In this document: piece after piece, positions 1 to 8,971 of the stretch
How the letters are laid out: each line of letters begins with the position of its first letter
Position numbering within the stretch: position 1 is the stretch's first letter
DNA from: Clostridiales bacterium
GTDB taxonomy: Bacteria; Bacillota; Desulfotomaculia; Desulfotomaculales; VENG01
Direction of reading: 5' to 3'
NCBI GenBank assembly: GCA_016278505.1
Contig: JADQBQ010000020.1
Span: forward strand, 1-64,000
DNA length: 64,000 nucleotides
Program-made: the position numbers and the translations under genes
The notes under the pieces: model-generated
What the model was told of the DNA's origin: nothing
The model's input: only the letters and a program-made list of their open reading frames with translations
Database searches by the model: none

Positions 1-140
1 TTTTAATTTGCCGGTTTTACGTTGTGCCGGGTAAAAATAGATAGGTGTACTACATGTAATAAGATGAAATTAGTAGTTGACATGGATTCACTGTGCACAT
101 TCAAAAGTTTTTAGATTACACTCAACACACGAATAAATCA

Positions 141-1949
141 TCATATTAATTTATTAACCACAAAACTACGTGGTCCATAAGCATAATTATGAGGGGTAGT
201 TAAATTACTATCCCAAAAATAATCAAAGTATCTTTGCTGCATTTTAGTATAGTCTTCAATTTTATATACCCACAAGGCATTACTGTCTATAGCATCGAGC
301 GAAGATGAAATTGATACCCCCCAGTCTGAGGAAAAGATATATCGATCGTGAAGTGGATGAGAACAAGGCCCTTTTGAACAAGTTACTACCCTAATCTCTA
401 CATTATTAAGCCCTAAATTAGGCAACTCAGAAGCTAATTTTCTCATTCTTTTTTTACCAAATTTATCATCATCCGATACTAATATCTTTACTTCAATTCC
501 ACTAGGGATAGATGACAACCATTTTAGATTATTTGACTTTAGATACCGATCAACTATATATAAATAATCTTTTGCTAGTTCCCACAGTTGCTTTATTGGT
601 TTCGATCGGGTACTATTTCCGAAAAGTTGCTCTGGTTCAATACAATTTTCAATCTCGCATTGTCTATCGTAAATTTGTGCTAGATTTTCAGCATTTGTAT
701 TTGTCAAGCAGATATCACAGCAATTATTTAACTGGCTATCCTTTTGAGCCCTAACTATTGGGTGACCGCAACTATTTAGAGAGAGAAAACCATCATCCTC
801 TAGAGTTTTTTTTGTATTAAAACACCAGGTTCCATAAGGGAGTCTCAACGCCTGTCTAAGCACAATGTTAGATATTTGAGTACCTACCACTGCTAATGGA
901 TTAAATGGTAAGCTATATCGATGGATGAGACTTTGCAAAATGAATTGTTGTTCGTTGTTTATTCTCTTTTTAGTAAAGCACGAAAATAAGGCATCTATGG
1001 CAGGATCAGCTATGGTTTTACTTAAGTCAGCTATAGTGGAGAAATTCCATTTGGGGACAACAACACCATCTCTATATTTCTTAATAGCAAACTCATGAAG
1101 TCTGCTTAATGCCCTCCATTCAGCAGAGATATACCTTACAGCGTCAATTGATCCACCATTTTTTTTATTTTCCTCTTCGCTACCTATACTGCAAGCCTCA
1201 GTAGCTTTATATAACCATAAGCATGTATTAATAAGTTTAGATAAACGCCCGGATAAGACTGCATCAGGACAATATTTTGCGATAAGTTCCTCAGCCCTAA
1301 ACCATGATTGACCTAGCATCTCTGTCCATTTATTACAGGCTGTCAATGTTTCTTCGATACTAGGGAGGGGCAACGGTTCAATACAAATGGCTACTGGCCA
1401 AACATTCAGTCCATAATGCAAATAGTAACCTAAAGCCTCTGTAGATTTATTAAATTGTTCTTTTTCCTCCAATAACTGGTCCGGGCTAATGATTAGAAGA
1501 TGAGGTTCCTTAGCACATAAGGACAAAGGTATATTTTCTGATATTTTCATTTGTGACAGTTCAGGATTGTTACAGACAAAATCTAAAAGCTGTGATGTAA
1601 AATTTAAATCATAATTATCATACATGTGCGGACCAATACTATTTGCGGTATAATTCTCATTTGCAGCAAATAATACACTAACACAAATAAATGGAGGCAA
1701 CACTTTTGCTAAATCGCTCACGATTTCTTCAGGTGAATCAACACGCCTAGTATCTACATCCAATCTAAATCCAGAATAGCCGTTAATAATTGTTTTACCG
1801 TTATATACGAGAAGTTTTGATAGATTTCCAGAGCGGTATGAGTTTTTCCAATCACCTTCATAGCCATCGGGTAACTGTATCATACAGGACGCAATTTGGA
1901 ATCCAACACCTTTAGATTCAGGAGTAGGTTTATAAATTTGTACAGCCAA
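141..1949 (-). CDS. Unknown protein with C-terminal PLD-like domain
   Basis: Function unknown. The last ~140 residues look like a phospholipase-D-like fold: a strand-rich stretch (EVKILVSDDD) followed near residue 535 by HDRYIFSSDWGVSISSSLD. This resembles the HDR...NGW..K.GRGLD signature of the PLD-like domain at the C-terminus of MIT-domain proteins (MIT_C) more than a classical HxK nuclease motif, so catalysis is doubtful. A CGH...CC..C cluster just before it could bind zinc. The N-terminal 400 residues match nothing I recognise. A GTG at 1958 overlaps the ribosome site; TTG at 1949, six bases after AAAGGTG, is the better start and gives 602 residues. The gene is AT-rich compared with genes to its right and follows another orphan gene on the same strand, which suggests horizontally acquired accessory DNA. 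A defence role is inference only. Confidence 0.7.
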   Translation of the reverse strand: MAVQIYKPTPESKGVGFQIASCMIQLPDGYEGDWKNSYRSGNLSKLLVYNGKTIINGYSGFRLDVDTRRVDSPEEIVSDLAKVLPPFICVSVLFAANENYTANSIGPHMYDNYDLNFTSQLLDFVCNNPELSQMKISENIPLSLCAKEPHLLIISPDQLLEEKEQFNKSTEALGYYLHYGLNVWPVAICIEPLPLPSIEETLTACNKWTEMLGQSWFRAEELIAKYCPDAVLSGRLSKLINTCLWLYKATEACSIGSEEENKKNGGSIDAVRYISAEWRALSRLHEFAIKKYRDGVVVPKWNFSTIADLSKTIADPAIDALFSCFTKKRINNEQQFILQSLIHRYSLPFNPLAVVGTQISNIVLRQALRLPYGTWCFNTKKTLEDDGFLSLNSCGHPIVRAQKDSQLNNCCDICLTNTNAENLAQIYDRQCEIENCIEPEQLFGNSTRSKPIKQLWELAKDYLYIVDRYLKSNNLKWLSSIPSGIEVKILVSDDDKFGKKRMRKLASELPNLGLNNVEIRVVTCSKGPCSHPLHDRYIFSSDWGVSISSSLDAIDSNALWVYKIEDYTKMQQRYFDYFWDSNLTTPHNYAYGPRSFVVNKLI

Positions 1950-2255
1950 ATAAATCACCTTTTTGTAATTAGTTGTTTATGACACCCATCTTTACATTAA
2001 TTACTGGTTGCCAGCGCCCAATATCGTAATGCTGCGAAAAAGGATTGAAATCCCATAAGTAGCTGGCCGAAGCAATATTCTCTAAATCCCTCGGTTTCGT
2101 TATGTGATGTCTTAATCATCAAGAGTTTGGCAAGAATATTGGTTGCGATAAAAACCTATTTTTAAAACGATTTCTGGTGCAATAGTGATTGCACCGATCT
2201 TTTTCATGACAAACCTCACAAGTCTTGGAATGATATTTATTTGTTTTATGTGCTG
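1950..2255. other. Intergenic stretch between the two accessory genes
   Basis: About 300 bases without a convincing ORF. It holds the ribosome site of the PLD-like gene (AAAAAGGTGA on the minus strand) and a 9-bp inverted repeat (CAATATTCT / AGAATATTG) with a long loop near 2073-2150. No terminator or clear promoter was seen. Confidence 0.4.
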
Positions 2256-3359
2256 TTATTTAAATCGTTGCATTTCTATATTTTTATGAGAATAATGGTC
2301 AGTATTAGGATTATCCATCCAAAAGCCAAGGTTAGTTTTTTCATAACATGGATTTTCAACTTTATAAATATATTGAGTATTTTCTTCTTCGTAAGGGGCA
2401 CGCAAACCGTCGGTATTAGTACAATCACCAGCTACTATATAGTCAAATTTTTTTACGCGTGAAGAAGTAATTTCATTTTTTTCGTAACCAATACCAATCC
2501 CTGGAGGGGTTACTCCAATTCTATAAATAAAAGGTGAACAAATTTGATACCAAACAGTCCCATTATCATTCGTGTGTCTGAATAGGTGATTGTTCGATAT
2601 CGCAGACGCTTCAATTTGGTACGATAATTGACAATTTAACTTAGAAGTATCTTTTTGGGTAATGTTAATAGTCAATACCCTATTTGAACGATCAGTCTTC
2701 AACATAATTTTTCCTAAACTTGACATAGCAATCTGTTGTAAGTCGCCTTCGCATTTTAATTCCTCTAAGCAAGTGAAATATACATATCCGATATTCTTTA
2801 ACTGCAAGTTACCTGCAAAATTCCAGGCAGAATCTCTCAGCCAATTGTCTCTCTTAATTAGTTCTGCAGATTCAACTGTTGTATAATGATATAGCTTAAT
2901 GAACAAACGATATTCATCTTTGAATATCGCTTCACCAGTATAATAATTCTGTAGATCCTGTGGCCCATAAATTACACATTTATAAATCTCGGATTTATCT
3001 TCGTTATAACATAATCTTTGTCTATCAGTAAACTGAACCCTTATGGTCTGACCACATGAAATATCAATCCCAATTGTACAAGTTGTCTCTTCGTCAGTCT
3101 TGAATATGAGGTTTGGCGAAAAAGCTAAGGGTTGAATGAACTTTAGGGAATTACCTCCTAGTAAGATTAGCTCTGGTACTATAATGGAGCCGCCGAATTT
3201 ATTTAAGTCCGTATGCATTAGTTTGCATTTTATGAAGCCTTCATGCCTAAATTTTTCTAATTTCTCAGTACCAAAACTTTCAATATAATAATGACTTCTA
3301 CCGTCTTCTATTCGATTAAACCTTTTATTTATTATTCTTCCTTGTGTAATTATCAACAT
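2256..3359 (-). CDS. Unknown protein, possible ART-like segment
   Basis: A 367-residue protein that I do not recognise as a whole. The segment around residues 156-205 (LYHYTTVESAELIKRDNWL, then NIGYVYFT) has the H-Y-T plus small-to-large loop pattern seen at the start of several ADP-ribosyltransferase-like folds (DarT/DUF4433, Tpt1-like). The rest of the catalytic triad cannot be assigned by eye, so this is only a hint. No signal peptide or membrane segment is seen. The start ATG has GGGGT six bases upstream. It is AT-rich and lies about 300 bases upstream of the PLD-like gene on the same strand; the two may work as a unit, but the gap argues against tight translational coupling. Confidence 0.65.
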   Translation of the reverse strand: MLIITQGRIINKRFNRIEDGRSHYYIESFGTEKLEKFRHEGFIKCKLMHTDLNKFGGSIIVPELILLGGNSLKFIQPLAFSPNLIFKTDEETTCTIGIDISCGQTIRVQFTDRQRLCYNEDKSEIYKCVIYGPQDLQNYYTGEAIFKDEYRLFIKLYHYTTVESAELIKRDNWLRDSAWNFAGNLQLKNIGYVYFTCLEELKCEGDLQQIAMSSLGKIMLKTDRSNRVLTINITQKDTSKLNCQLSYQIEASAISNNHLFRHTNDNGTVWYQICSPFIYRIGVTPPGIGIGYEKNEITSSRVKKFDYIVAGDCTNTDGLRAPYEEENTQYIYKVENPCYEKTNLGFWMDNPNTDHYSHKNIEMQRFK

Positions 3360-3740
3360 GCATTACCCCAATGCTATTATAAATATTAGATAGCCTTCCT
3401 ATTATATTATTTATAAAATAATATTTTCTTAAATACTTACTTTTCAGTTTTCTACTTCCGATTATAGACATTAGAGCAACCTATTAAAGCTAGCAAAATT
3501 GCTAAAATCTGATTCATACAAACTCCTGCTACAAGTAAATGGCAACTTTGTATTACATCTCCGGTCATATGATAAAATTATGCAAATAAACTAATTATCC
3601 TTTGTAGAAAAACAGGACGATATGTCGAACTGAATATGTTTTCAACTATGACCTTAAAACCCTCATTGGACTACTCGGTCTCTTACTTGGTAACCCCTAA
3701 TAGGATGTTACCGCCTCATTTCTATCACCCGGGCAAACAA
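3360..3740. other. AT-rich intergenic region
   Basis: A stretch between the accessory pair and the hcp terminator. It is AT-rich and has no ORF with a usable ribosome site. It must hold the promoter of the accessory pair (minus strand, within ~150 bases of 3359), but no clean -35/-10 pair stands out. No direct repeats marking an insertion boundary were found. Confidence 0.4.
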
Positions 3741-3773
3741 AGACCGCTCATTCAATTATTGAATGAGCGGTCT
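3741..3773 (-). terminator. hcp terminator
   Basis: Perfect 15-bp stem (AGACCGCTCATTCAA and its complement) with a 3-base loop. On the minus strand it is followed by TTTGTTT. It lies 45 bases past the hcp stop codon. Confidence 0.85.
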
Positions 3774-3818
3774 TATTTCAAACCCGGTTACCGAATTTTT
3801 TATCAATAATCCCGTTGT

Positions 3819-5459
3819 TTAAGCATTTTGAAGAATAGCACTCAAATCTTCGTCTGCGGTTGTGACCGGTTTGATGGCAAAGTTTTGTACCAGGACATCC
3901 AGTACATTAGGTGAAATAAATGCCGGTAGGCTTGGCCCCAGGCGTATGTTTTTGATGCCCAGGTGTAAAAGTGTCAATAGTATGGCCACCGCTTTTTGTT
4001 CGTACCAGGACAGCACCATGGAAAGGGGCAGATCATTGACATCACATTCAAAGGCCTGGGCCAGAGCAAGTGCGATTTGAATGGCCGAATAGGCGTCGTT
4101 GCACTGCCCGATGTCTATGAGGCGCGGGATGCCCTCTATTTCACCCATATCTAAATCAAAAAAGCGGAATTTGCCGCAGGCAAGGGTCAGGACCACTGCA
4201 TCTTTTGGTACTTTCTGCACAAATTCGGTAAAGTAATTGCGCCCTGGTTTGGCACCATCGCAGCCTGCGACCAGGAAGAAGTGCTTAATGGAACCTCGCT
4301 TGACCAGATCTATTATTTTATCCGATACGCCAAAGAGGGCGCTGCGGCCAAACCCTACCATCACTGTCCCGTTATCTTCGTCGGAAGCAAAGCCTGGTTT
4401 TTGCTGGGCTTTTTCAATTACCTGGTCAAACTTGCCGTTTTCTACGTGCGTGACCCCGGGCCACCCTACCAGTCCGGTGCTGAAGGTATTGTCCAGGTAG
4501 GATTCCTGGGGTTTTTGGATGCAATTGGTAGTCATCAGTATGGACCCGGGGAATTCAGGAAATTCTTTCTTTTGGTTCTGCCAGGCGGTGCCGAAATGAC
4601 CGTATAAATGCTTGTGTTTTTTCAGCTTGGGGTACCCATGAGCAGGTAGCATTTCCCCGTGGGTATATATACTAATATCCTTGTTTTTTGTTTGTTCCAA
4701 AAGGTCGTACATATCTTTCAGATCGTGACCCGAAACCAGTATACATTTACCTTTTTTGTGCCCTAACGGTACTTCGGTGGGCACCGGGTGACCGAAGGTG
4801 TCGGTATTGGCTTTGTCCAGTAGTTCCAGGGTAATAAGGTTTACCTCACCGCATTTTAATACCATGTTGACCCATTCCTGCAGGGGAATTTCCTTATTCG
4901 TTAGCGCGGCTAACCCTTCATGAATGAAAGCAAATACCCTGTCATCTTCTTGTCCCAGAACGCGGGCATGGTCGGCGTAGGCGGCCACACCTTTGATGCC
5001 GAAGACCAAGATCAGTTGGAGAGATTGAATATCATCATCGGCCTCGCGGTCGATGATCAGACCCATATCTTGCCCCTGTTTGATCAGTCCGTCCAAATCA
5101 GCGGGAGGGGTAAAAGCTGCCGAGGGGTCAGTAAAATCCGTTTTGCCCCCTGCTTTTTGCACTTTATCTTTTATTTGATTCCTTAGCTTAACGCCTTGCC
5201 TGATCAGCTGCTCGAAACGCTGTGGGTCGAAATCTACGTTGGTGAGGGTAGAAAAGACAGCTTGTACAGTGAATTCGTTCACTTCCGGGTCCCCTACACC
5301 TTTCTTGCGTCCTTCGTGGGCATAGAGAGATATACCTTTGACGGTATGCAGCAGGAGGTCCTGCAGTGCTGATACTTCAGGCGTCTTACCACAAATGCCG
5401 GCAACAGTACAGGCAGTTCCTTTTGCAGTTTGCTCGCATTGATTGCAAAACATATCCAT
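3819..5459 (-). CDS. hcp: Hybrid cluster protein (hydroxylamine reductase)
   Basis: Hcp carries a cubane cluster plus the 4Fe-2S-2O hybrid cluster and is active on hydroxylamine/NO-type nitrosative stress. The 546-residue length and the N-terminal C5-x2-C8-x8-C17-x5-C23 pattern match the class I form of strict anaerobes. Later motifs supply hybrid-cluster ligands: VSGHD, TNCIQKP, VAGCDGAKPGRNYFTEF, LACGKFRFF, GQCNDAYS and SWYEQKA. ATG is preceded by AGAAGGAG. The gene diverges from the desulfoferrodoxin operon across 204 bases, consistent with shared stress control, but no regulator site was identified there. The identification is firm. Confidence 0.98.
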   Translation of the reverse strand: MDMFCNQCEQTAKGTACTVAGICGKTPEVSALQDLLLHTVKGISLYAHEGRKKGVGDPEVNEFTVQAVFSTLTNVDFDPQRFEQLIRQGVKLRNQIKDKVQKAGGKTDFTDPSAAFTPPADLDGLIKQGQDMGLIIDREADDDIQSLQLILVFGIKGVAAYADHARVLGQEDDRVFAFIHEGLAALTNKEIPLQEWVNMVLKCGEVNLITLELLDKANTDTFGHPVPTEVPLGHKKGKCILVSGHDLKDMYDLLEQTKNKDISIYTHGEMLPAHGYPKLKKHKHLYGHFGTAWQNQKKEFPEFPGSILMTTNCIQKPQESYLDNTFSTGLVGWPGVTHVENGKFDQVIEKAQQKPGFASDEDNGTVMVGFGRSALFGVSDKIIDLVKRGSIKHFFLVAGCDGAKPGRNYFTEFVQKVPKDAVVLTLACGKFRFFDLDMGEIEGIPRLIDIGQCNDAYSAIQIALALAQAFECDVNDLPLSMVLSWYEQKAVAILLTLLHLGIKNIRLGPSLPAFISPNVLDVLVQNFAIKPVTTADEDLSAILQNA

Positions 5460-5663
5460 TAGTTTGGGACTCCTTCTCTAATTTTTGTTTAATCATAAAT
5501 TCTCCCTATCTATCTTTAAAATATGTAGTGAAGCAGTAATTTTTAATAAATATTTAAGAATTACGTAAATGCGGCTTAAGGTTTGACTTTTATAGTAAGA
5601 TTCAAGATAGCATATTTTTAACATACTGACGTTAGAATAAAAACCAAGGAGGAGATATTTATA

Positions 5664-6038
5664 ATGACCGAATTAAGGCAGGTATACAAGTGCACAATTT
5701 GCGGTAACATTGTTGAGATATTGCACACGGGTAAAGGACAGTTGGTTTGCTGTGAACAGCCTATGCAGCTGCAAAAGGAAAATACTGTGGATGCGGCTAA
5801 GGAAAAACATGTGCCGGTGGTGGAAGTGGCAGGTGGTAAAGTGACCGTTAAGGTGGGCAGTGTAGCGCACCCCATGGAAGAAAAGCACTATATTGAATGG
5901 ATTGAAATAACGACCGGTGGTAAAACTTATAGACAGTTTTTAAACCCCGGTGACAAACCGGAGGCAGTATTTAATTGTGATGCCCGGGAGGTTTCAGCGA
6001 GGGCTTACTGTAACCTGCACGGCCTTTGGAAAAGTTAA
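5664..6038 (+). CDS. dfx: Desulfoferrodoxin (superoxide reductase)
   Basis: Two-domain superoxide reductase that reduces superoxide to peroxide without making oxygen, using electrons from rubredoxin. The N-terminal desulforedoxin centre is C10-x2-C13...C29-C30. The catalytic centre ligands H49, H69, H75, C116 and H119 are all present, as are the conserved E47-K48. The length of 124-126 residues is typical. The start has AAGGAGGAG upstream. It is the first gene of an operon with rubredoxin (33 bases downstream) and rubrerythrin. TTGACT near 5584 could be a -35 element, but the -10 spacing is not ideal. Confidence 0.98.
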   Translation: MTELRQVYKCTICGNIVEILHTGKGQLVCCEQPMQLQKENTVDAAKEKHVPVVEVAGGKVTVKVGSVAHPMEEKHYIEWIEITTGGKTYRQFLNPGDKPEAVFNCDAREVSARAYCNLHGLWKS

Positions 6039-6071
6039 AAATGAAAATGTTTGAAAAGGGGCGACTTACGA

Positions 6072-6254
6072 ATGGATAAATGGGTCTGCGAGCTTTGCGA
6101 CTATGTTTACGACCCGGAAAAGGGAGCCGAGGGAGCAGCGCCAGGCACACCCTTTGACGACTTGCCCGATGATTGGGAATGCCCGGAATGTTTTGCGGAA
6201 AAAGAACGTTTTGTGAATATAAATCAACGGCGTAAAGAATTTCCCAGAAGTTAA
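6072..6254 (+). CDS. Rubredoxin
   Basis: Small one-iron electron carrier with two CxxC knuckles (CELC and CPEC), Y-D-P and the P-x-x-W-x-CPEC region. It probably feeds electrons to desulfoferrodoxin and rubrerythrin on either side. An in-frame TTG lies 21 bases upstream, but that longer form would contain the AAAGGGG ribosome site, so ATG 6072 is chosen (60 residues). The C-terminal extension after the fold (roughly [10 protein letters not shown]) is slightly longer than usual and basic. Confidence 0.96.
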   Translation: MDKWVCELCDYVYDPEKGAEGAAPGTPFDDLPDDWECPECFAEKERFVNINQRRKEFPRS

Positions 6255-6287
6255 TAAGAAGGTTGCCATAGAAAGGGGCTATTTGCT

Positions 6288-6860
6288 TTGAGTTTAAAAG
6301 GAACGCGTACTGAAAAGAATATCCTTACCGCCTTTGCGGGAGAATCACAGGCCAGGAACCGCTATAACTACTTTGCCAGTGTCGCCAAGAAAGAGGGTTA
6401 TGAACAGGTGGCGGCAGTATTTGAGGAAACCGCACACCACGAAAAGGAACATGCCAAGCGTTTGTTTAAGTTTCTTGAGGGAGGCGAAGTCGAGATTAAG
6501 GCTTCTTTCCCTGCCGGCGTTATCGGCAGTACCCCTGAAAACCTAAAGGCTTCTGCAGGTGGGGAGAACCATGAGCATACAAGCATGTACCCGGAATTTG
6601 CAAAGGTGGCGGATGAGGAAGGTTTTGCTAAAATAGCAGCTGTATTTAGAGCAATTGCCAGCGCTGAAGAGGGGCATGAAAAACGATATCTTAAACTTTT
6701 AGAAAATATTCAGGCCGGCAAAGTATTCCAGCGCACTGATAAAGTTACATGGAAATGCCGTAATTGTGGATACCTGCATGAAGGTAACACTGCGCCGGAA
6801 AAATGCCCGGCCTGTGACCACCCACAGAGTTTCTACGAACTATGGGTTGAAAACTATTAA
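6288..6860 (+). CDS. rbr: Rubrerythrin
   Basis: Non-haem diiron peroxidase reducing hydrogen peroxide with rubredoxin electrons. Residues 1-~145 form the four-helix diiron domain (GESQARNRYNYFA, EETAHHEKEHAKR, EEGHEKRY). The C-terminus is a rubredoxin-like domain (CRNCGYLH...CPAC). Length 190. The start is TTG, with GAAAGGGG nine bases upstream; no nearer ATG exists. It is the last gene of dfx-rubredoxin-rbr and is closed by a strong terminator. Confidence 0.97.
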   Translation: MSLKGTRTEKNILTAFAGESQARNRYNYFASVAKKEGYEQVAAVFEETAHHEKEHAKRLFKFLEGGEVEIKASFPAGVIGSTPENLKASAGGENHEHTSMYPEFAKVADEEGFAKIAAVFRAIASAEEGHEKRYLKLLENIQAGKVFQRTDKVTWKCRNCGYLHEGNTAPEKCPACDHPQSFYELWVENY

Positions 6861-6883
6861 TCTGTAGTATCAGTCCTTATGAG

Positions 6884-6908
6884 AACCCGGCCCGGTGCCG
6901 GGTTTTTT
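6884..6908 (+). terminator. Terminator of dfx-rubredoxin-rbr
   Basis: 8-bp GC-rich stem AACCCGGC / GCCGGGTT with a 5-base loop, running into TTTTTT. Confidence 0.9.
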
Positions 6909-6986
6909 GCCGCTTAAGGCATGCTGGATGTTTTTTCTGCAGAAAAAATTTTGATTGGGGGAAATACTAGAACTGGAGGGATGTTG

Positions 6987-7553
6987 GTGAAGGATAGTTT
7001 TTTAAACCAGTTTTACACTATTGACCCCGATACAGGAGAATATATTATTGAAATTGCTTTAAAAGATTATGACGATGTCTTTAATAGTTGGGATTCCTCT
7101 GTTTATAACATCAGGGATCTGGATTCCAGTCTTAAATCCTTCCTGGAGGAATGCTCATCAGATATTGATGTGCGAAAAAACATAATTTTAAGGTTCAATA
7201 TGCAGCATCAAGTAAAAAACAATAATATGGAAAATATTATTGAGAAAGGAATTCGTAACTACTTTCGATATTGTCTGTATACGACCAATAATGAATCTTA
7301 CGCCAGACGAAAAAGAACAGCAACTTATGTGCTGCTTTTTTCTGTATTCGCTATATTATCTTTTTATTCCCAAAGTGTAATCGAAAATAATATCTTTCAA
7401 CAGCTTATCTTTCTGAGCCTAACTGTTGGGGGTTGGGTCTTCCTCTGGGAAGCCTTTTCACTTCTTTTCATACAAAGCAGTGACTTATGGAAAAAGCAAA
7501 AGCAGTACAAAAGATTGTTGGAGGCACCCATTATGTTTAAATATAAATTATAA
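6987..7553 (+). CDS. Unknown membrane protein
   Basis: Not recognised. A soluble N-terminal part of ~110 residues contains an acidic stretch (DPDTGEYIIEIALKDYDDVF). It is followed by two hydrophobic helices (TYVLLFSVFAILSFYS and IFLSLTVGGWVFLWEAFSLLF) and a basic tail. GTG 6987 is chosen because GGAGGG ends six bases upstream; ATG 6981 abuts that site and the longer frame from 6921 would contain it. The gene starts about 80 bases after the rbr terminator and converges on the SOD gene with only 6 bases between stops. A role in oxidative stress is suggested only by location. Confidence 0.75.
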   Translation: MKDSFLNQFYTIDPDTGEYIIEIALKDYDDVFNSWDSSVYNIRDLDSSLKSFLEECSSDIDVRKNIILRFNMQHQVKNNNMENIIEKGIRNYFRYCLYTTNNESYARRKRTATYVLLFSVFAILSFYSQSVIENNIFQQLIFLSLTVGGWVFLWEAFSLLFIQSSDLWKKQKQYKRLLEAPIMFKYKL

Positions 7554-7559
7554 CCTCTG

Positions 7560-8201
7560 TCAATTATTTTTGGCCTGCAGGACATTGTACATTTCCTGGG
7601 CCGTTTCCAAGCCGCTGTTAGCAAAACTCCAATCAACGTTATTTAAGAAATCTTTCGTGTAACCCTTTATATCCGAACCGTAGTCCTGTTGGTAAGCATG
7701 TTCAAATACATCCAATGTAATTATTGGATAGATCATCCAATGTCCTTCTGCATGCTCATCACATAGACAATTTATCAGGTTACCTTCTAAAAGGTCGAAC
7801 CCCAGGACAGCCCATCCCCGGGAAGATATGCTTATTACGCGAAATTCTTCTACCCATTCTTCCCAAGATCCAAAATCTCTGACCAACATATTAAAAAGCT
7901 GCGGGGAAGGTTTGTTGTTGCCGTTGCCTAAGGAATTGAAATAGGTACTGTGCAGTATCACAGAGTTCCTTAGCCAAACTTCCTCCCTTTTTAATACCCG
8001 AAACAAACTGAATATAGAATCAGAATAGGAGGTGCCGGCCTTTAAAAGCCGGGCTTTAATTTCACGTAGTTTGTGTTGATGGGATTTATAGTAGGATGTG
8101 AAATGGTGTTCGTATTGTTCACTGCTTATTATGCTGCCCTCGGGGCGGATTTGTTTGCGTTTGCTCAAAATGCCTACCCCCATAGTTGTTTTAACCATCA
8201 T
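7560..8201 (-). CDS. Fe/Mn superoxide dismutase family protein
   Basis: Converts superoxide to oxygen and peroxide. The family's metal ligands can be traced: a His in YEHHFTSYYKSH, a His in ILHSTYFNSLG, and the signature pair in LDVFEHAYQQDYG. GWAVLGFDLLEG corresponds to the usual GWAWL region. Sequence drift is large, so metal choice cannot be read. The ATG at 8201 has no clear ribosome site; TTG 8168 has GGGGGT seven bases upstream and may be the true start (202 residues). It lies 80 bases downstream of the response regulator with no visible terminator between, so cotranscription with the two-component genes is possible. Having both SOD and superoxide reductase suggests repeated oxygen exposure. 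Confidence 0.88.
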   Translation of the reverse strand: MMVKTTMGVGILSKRKQIRPEGSIISSEQYEHHFTSYYKSHQHKLREIKARLLKAGTSYSDSIFSLFRVLKREEVWLRNSVILHSTYFNSLGNGNNKPSPQLFNMLVRDFGSWEEWVEEFRVISISSRGWAVLGFDLLEGNLINCLCDEHAEGHWMIYPIITLDVFEHAYQQDYGSDIKGYTKDFLNNVDWSFANSGLETAQEMYNVLQAKNN

Positions 8202-8281
8202 AATTTAATTTCATTACTGCGTATTTAACTAATCCTTAATTTTTTATTACATTTAAATACGGCTTCAATAAAAGGCAGTTT

Positions 8282-8971
8282 TCAATCAACAAATTTGTAA
8301 CCTGTACCCCAAACTGTTTTAACATACCGGGGCTTAGAAGGAATATCCTCGATTTTTTCTCGCAGTCTTCGTATATGTACATTGACTGTGTTATCATCGC
8401 CCTGGTAAGTTGTCTCCCAAATACGGTCTAAAAGGTGGGCTTTGGTAAATACTTGGTTGGGGTGGGATGCCAGCAACCACAGTAGCTGGAATTCCTTAGG
8501 GGTTATTTCTATGTTTCTGCCCCTGTTCTGAACCAAGCGCTTACTGTGGTCGATTATCAACTGGTCAAATTGGAGTACTTTTTGATCAGGCCCACCGGAT
8601 TTAGTGTTATCGGCACGCCTTAATACTGCTTTGACCCGCAGGGCCAGTTCCACGGGGCTAAAGGGTTTTACCTGGTAATCGTCCACTCCCATGCGAAAGC
8701 CTGCTACTTTGTCCGCTTCATCGTTACGGGCGGATAAAATAATTACTGGAACATTAGAAAACTCCTTCAGTTTTTGCAAAGTATCAAAGCCGTCCATTTC
8801 CGGCATCATCAAATCCAGAAGCACCAGGTCGGGGTAAATTTCCTTGGTTTTAGCTAGTGCTTCTTTACCACTGGACGCCGGTATAACTTCAAAACCTTCC
8901 CGTGTCAAAGAATGCCCTATTATTTTCAGAACCTTGGGATCATCATCAACGGCTAATATTTTACGTCCCAT
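8282..8971 (-). CDS. OmpR/PhoB-family response regulator
   Basis: DNA-binding response regulator. The receiver domain (1-~120) has acidic pocket D9-D10-D11, phosphoacceptor D53 in LLDLMMP, and the conserved Lys in VKPFSP. The C-terminal winged helix (~130-229) ends with VRTVWGTGYKF-like sequence (YVKTVWGTGYKFVD). It overlaps the end of the kinase gene by 11 bases, so the two are translationally coupled and almost certainly partners. Targets are unknown; the SOD gene just downstream is one candidate. Confidence 0.95.
   Translation of the reverse strand: MGRKILAVDDDPKVLKIIGHSLTREGFEVIPASSGKEALAKTKEIYPDLVLLDLMMPEMDGFDTLQKLKEFSNVPVIILSARNDEADKVAGFRMGVDDYQVKPFSPVELALRVKAVLRRADNTKSGGPDQKVLQFDQLIIDHSKRLVQNRGRNIEITPKEFQLLWLLASHPNQVFTKAHLLDRIWETTYQGDDNTVNVHIRRLREKIEDIPSKPRYVKTVWGTGYKFVD

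Noticed and set aside
2040-2056. GGATTGAAATCC resembling the end of a CRISPR repeat
   Set aside because: Only one copy, no regularly spaced repeats and no cas gene in the window.
1959-2255. Possible structured RNA (retron-like) between the two accessory genes
   Set aside because: No reverse transcriptase gene nearby and only a weak long-loop inverted repeat.
4281-4607. 108-residue plus-strand frame opposite hcp
   Set aside because: Mirror of a strongly conserved coding region; codon structure explained by hcp.
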